From: an uncultured Nocardiopsis sp.
Lineage (GTDB): Bacteria; Actinomycetota; Actinomycetes; Streptosporangiales; Streptosporangiaceae
Assembly: GCA_937957845.1 (NCBI GenBank)
Contig: CALGOD010000405.1
Coordinates: forward strand, 1-6,697
Direction of reading: 5' to 3'
Length of the DNA stretch: 6,697 nt
How positions within the stretch are numbered: position 1 is the first letter of the stretch; every line of letters starts with the position of its first letter. Shown here one piece after another: positions 5,124 through 6,697 of this stretch. Both the position numbers and the translations under genes were made by a program. Below the pieces are notes generated by a model that was not told the DNA's origin, did not search any database, and saw only the letters and a list, made by a program, of their open reading frames with translations.

Positions 5124-5216
5124 GCGCCCACATGTGGCCGTGTCACACCAGCCCCCTGTCCGTATGAGGGGTTTTGACCAGATGGAAACGAACTCTGAGG
5201 TAGCACCAAGCCAGTA

Positions 5217-5245
5217 TTGACTTACAACACACCATGCGTTGTAAT
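5217..5245 (+). promoter_or_regulatory. Promoter of the three-gene operon
   Basis: TTGACT (5217-5222), 17 bases, TGTAAT (5240-5245). The predicted RNA start is about 5251-5253, at or next to the ATG at 5252, so the transcript is probably leaderless. It shares TTGAC, spacing and a 15-base identity (TGCGTTGTAATACCA, 5235-5249) with the transfer promoter on the minus strand at 1940-1968. Confidence 0.75.
5222..5244. promoter_or_regulatory. Near-perfect 23-bp operator dyad over the promoter
   Basis: TTACAACACA-N3-TGCGTTGTAA: the 10-base arms match at nine positions. It fills the space between -35 and -10 and covers the -10. It is the best copy of the site at 1941-1963. One extra half-site, GTACAACGCA, lies at 5263-5272 inside the first codons of the gene. 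Confidence 0.7.
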
Positions 5246-5251
5246 ACCAGT

Positions 5252-5824
5252 ATGGGAATGACGTACAACGCACAGAACAGCGACCCCGCACACACCGTCG
5301 CCGACCTCGCCCACCGCATCCTCGGAGCCCCCCGCCCCGGCTGGGAGACCATCCACACCGCCGAACACTCGACCGTGACCAACGGCCTCATGCGCTCGGC
5401 CTGGTACCTCGGCTACGACCCCACCCACCTCGACACCGCCGCCGCGGCCGACGTCGTCCGCCACTGGACCACCGGCCAGCTCCTCGGCCCCCACGCGCTG
5501 CCGCCCAGCCACCGCTACCACGGCGTCATCGCCCAGGCGGTGCGGGTCATCCACGAACTGCAGGCCAACCCCGCAGCCGACATCTTCGCCGCCGCCAAAC
5601 AGGCCGTGCAGGCCGTGTCCTGCCTGGACGGCCGCATCAGCATGGGCACCACCACCAGCCCGGCCCGCCTCGCCGCCGCCGCGGACGCCATCGCTCGGGT
5701 CCTTCAGGCCCTGGTCCCCGCCCTGGTCGACCTCAACCAGGCGGGCGACACCCGCGTCGACGCGAACGACGTGGCCCGCATGCACCGCGCCCTCAACCGC
5801 CCCGAGTCCGAGGAGGCACAGTGA
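5252..5824 (+). CDS. Uncharacterised protein (190 aa), first gene of a regulated operon
   Basis: The start is placed at the ATG at 5252 rather than the ATG at 5234, because 5234 lies within the promoter spacer. An ATG at 5258 is also possible. There is no ribosome site, consistent with a leaderless message starting at the ATG. The protein is soluble and mostly helical. Residues 15-27 (TVADLAHRILGAP) and 44-56 (TNGLMRSAWYLGYD) are followed by HRYHGVIAQAVRVIHELQANP (about 87-107), an Ala-rich helix with one Cys at 124, and a C-terminal helix pair (about 138-180). No family, signal peptide, membrane segment or catalytic motif is recognised. Its promoter shares the operator of the transfer operon, so it is probably expressed with transfer. 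Its stop overlaps the next GTG by four bases. Confidence 0.78.
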   Translation: MGMTYNAQNSDPAHTVADLAHRILGAPRPGWETIHTAEHSTVTNGLMRSAWYLGYDPTHLDTAAAADVVRHWTTGQLLGPHALPPSHRYHGVIAQAVRVIHELQANPAADIFAAAKQAVQAVSCLDGRISMGTTTSPARLAAAADAIARVLQALVPALVDLNQAGDTRVDANDVARMHRALNRPESEEAQ

Positions 5825-6165
5825 CCACGACCCTGCCCGAGGCCGCGGCCGACGACCTGCTGCGCACCCTGGCCACCACCACCGCCACAGCCCGCGCCCT
5901 CGCCCACAGCGTCCGCGACCGCCGGGTGTGCGCCGCGCTGAACACCACCGCGACCGCGCTGCACCAGCTCCTCAACGTCACCCTGCCCCGCCAGCTCCTG
6001 CGCGGGCAGGCCGTGTGGGTCCGCACCCGCACCGGCGGCGACCTGGTCGGCTGGCTGGCCGCCGACCGGGAGGACTGCCTGGAGATCGCCGAGGAGCACG
6101 GCCCGGTGCTGGTCGCCGTCGCCGACGTGGTCCGCATCGCCCGGGCGGAGGACTACCAGTGGTGA
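5821..6165 (+). CDS. Uncharacterised small protein with helical N-half and beta-rich C-half (114 aa)
   Basis: The GTG start overlaps the upstream TGA (GTGA), with GAGGAGG four bases before it, so translation is coupled. Residues 7-60 form Ala/Thr/Leu-rich helices (DDLLRTLATTTATARALAHSV, AALNTTATALHQLLN). Residues about 61-108 alternate as beta strands (GQAVWVRTRTGGDLVGWLA, CLEIAEEHGPVLVAVADVVRIA), like a small SH3-like or Sm-like barrel. That resemblance is to a fold pattern, not a recognised family. Two Cys (37, 86) are present and there is no membrane segment. It is the middle gene of the operon, and its ending overlaps the next GTG. A nucleic-acid or protein-binding adaptor role would be a guess. 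Confidence 0.78.
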   Translation: MTTTLPEAAADDLLRTLATTTATARALAHSVRDRRVCAALNTTATALHQLLNVTLPRQLLRGQAVWVRTRTGGDLVGWLAADREDCLEIAEEHGPVLVAVADVVRIARAEDYQW

Positions 6166-6512
6166 CCCGAACCCGAGTGCCGGCCGACCCCGAGCTGCCC
6201 CGCGAACTCGTCGCCCGAGCCGCCCTCCAGATGTGCCGCGCCGACCACCCCGCGGACCTCCCCGCGCCGACCACGCCGTGCGCCGCGCACTGCTCCGAGG
6301 CGCGCCGTGTCCTGGAGGACGTCCTGCCCGAGGTGCGCGCGCTGGTGCTGGAGCACCGCGCCCAGCAGTTGGAGGAGCGGGGCCGCGACCTGGACTACCT
6401 CGCCACCGTCACCGGCGGGCAGCCCAGCCAGGACGTCGACGACTACCGCACCGCCGCCCGCATGGTCCGCCCCGACCCCCTGTACAGGGACGACCGGGCG
6501 ATCCGCCCCTGA
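6162..6512 (+). CDS. Uncharacterised small protein with Cys/His cluster and coiled-coil-like helix (116 aa)
   Basis: The start is taken at the GTG at 6162 in GTGA overlap with the upstream stop. The adjacent GTG at 6159, seven bases after GGAGG, is equally possible and adds one residue. Residues 25-44 hold C25-x3-H29-x10-C40-x2-H43-C44, a possible zinc-binding knot. Residues about 45-82 form a charged helix (ARRVLEDVLPEVRALVLEH, QQLEERGRDLDYL) with heptad-like Leu/Val spacing. The C-terminal 30 residues are polar and Asp/Arg-rich. The family is not recognised. As last gene of the co-regulated operon it is followed seven bases later by a 14-bp-stem hairpin. Confidence 0.75.
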   Translation: MTRTRVPADPELPRELVARAALQMCRADHPADLPAPTTPCAAHCSEARRVLEDVLPEVRALVLEHRAQQLEERGRDLDYLATVTGGQPSQDVDDYRTAARMVRPDPLYRDDRAIRP

Positions 6513-6518
6513 AAAGCC

Positions 6519-6567
6519 CCCGGCCTGGAGCGGCTCGTCTTGGCGGACCTATGCGCTCCAGGCCGGG
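6519..6567. repeat. 14-bp perfect stem with 21-base loop after the operon
   Basis: CCCGGCCTGGAGCG (6519-6532) pairs without mismatch with CGCTCCAGGCCGGG (6554-6567). The loop is 21 bases. No T-tract follows. It may be a terminator, a processed or regulatory RNA structure, or a single-strand origin-like hairpin. The long loop is unusual for a plain terminator. Confidence 0.6.
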
Positions 6568-6599
6568 CCAACCCCCCTAGCCCGTTGCACGAGACCCGA

Positions 6600-6613
6600 G
6601 GGGAGGTGTCCCC
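6600..6613 (+). promoter_or_regulatory. Ribosome site in a small hairpin
   Basis: GGGGAGG (6600-6606) lies ten bases before the ATG at 6617. Its GGGG can pair with CCCC at 6610-6613, partly hiding the site. Confidence 0.35.
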
Positions 6614-6616
6614 ATT

Positions 6617-6697
6617 ATGACGCTGATCCGCCGCCTGTACGCCCCGCTGGGCACCCTCTACGCCTGCGTGTGCGGGTCCTGGTACGACCCGTCCGAC
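6617..6697 (+). CDS. Start of an unidentified gene (partial, 27 codons)
   Basis: An ATG at 6617 with GGGGAGG ten bases upstream opens a frame that runs off the right edge. The visible residues are basic and aromatic at first (MTLIRRLYAPLGTLYA), then CVCGSWYDPSD with a C-x-C pair. It is too short to assign. It lies on the same strand as the three-gene operon but beyond the hairpin at 6519-6567, so it may be read-through transcribed or separate. Confidence 0.5.
   Translation, partial: MTLIRRLYAPLGTLYACVCGSWYDPSD

Noticed and set aside
5234..5251. Upstream ATG at 5234 as start of the 190-aa protein
   Set aside because: It lies within the -35/-10 spacer of the promoter, so it would not be in the transcript.
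5222..5785. Minus-strand frame of 187 codons opposite the 5252 gene
   Set aside because: Val/Gly-rich antisense reading; the plus strand has the promoter and coupled downstream genes.
1..6697. Clt-type transfer locus (clustered 8-bp TraB recognition repeats)
   Set aside because: Scattered GACCCG words occur, but no tandem cluster is visible.
1..6697. CRISPR array, tRNA, attachment site, insertion sequence or integrase
   Set aside because: No regularly spaced repeats with spacers, cloverleaf, terminal inverted repeats with a transposase, or recombinase motifs were seen. The only regular repeats are the iterons.

Overview
The window is high-GC DNA of the kind found in mycelial actinomycetes (Streptomyces/Nocardiopsis-type): strong C/G bias at third codon positions, GTG starts, stop-start overlaps between genes, and AGGAGG-type ribosome binding sites. 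Its gene content is that of the core of a conjugative plasmid, or of a replicating integrative element, of the TraB/KorSA type. No integrase, relaxase, tRNA or attachment site is visible, so plasmid and integrated element cannot be told apart. The genus cannot be fixed from the sequence.

Layout. (1) Positions 1-1858, minus strand: a five-gene transfer operon of four small proteins followed by the N-terminal third of an FtsK/SpoIIIE-like DNA translocase (TraB/TraSA type) that runs off the left edge. (2) Positions 1859-2026: a divergent control region with a well-formed leftward promoter overlapped by a 23-bp dyad. (3) Positions 2027-2776, plus: a GntR/HutC (GntR-UTRA) repressor like KorSA. (4) Positions 2777-3060: a gene-free, hairpin-rich leader of the replication gene. 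It contains an intrinsic terminator that works only leftward, which best fits a short antisense RNA for copy control. (5) Positions 3061-4506, plus: a replication-initiator-like winged-helix protein whose reading frame contains four iteron-like repeats, an A/T-rich stretch and a (CG)8 tract, so the origin probably lies inside the gene. (6) Positions 4533-4561: a bidirectional hairpin between convergent genes. (7) Positions 4563-5123, minus: an unknown protein whose start region holds a perfect 22-bp palindrome. (8) Positions 5252-6512, plus: three overlapping unknown genes driven by a promoter/operator that is a near copy of the transfer promoter. (9) A 14-bp-stem hairpin at 6519-6567, then the start of another gene cut by the right edge.

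How it fits together (inference): the GntR-UTRA protein probably represses the transfer operon, itself and the three-gene unknown operon through one shared operator, forming a transfer regulon. Replication looks to be controlled separately, by iterons in rep and by a candidate antisense RNA over the rep leader. The least explained parts are the antisense RNA candidate, the origin embedded in rep and read in three frames, and the co-regulated three-gene operon without recognisable function.
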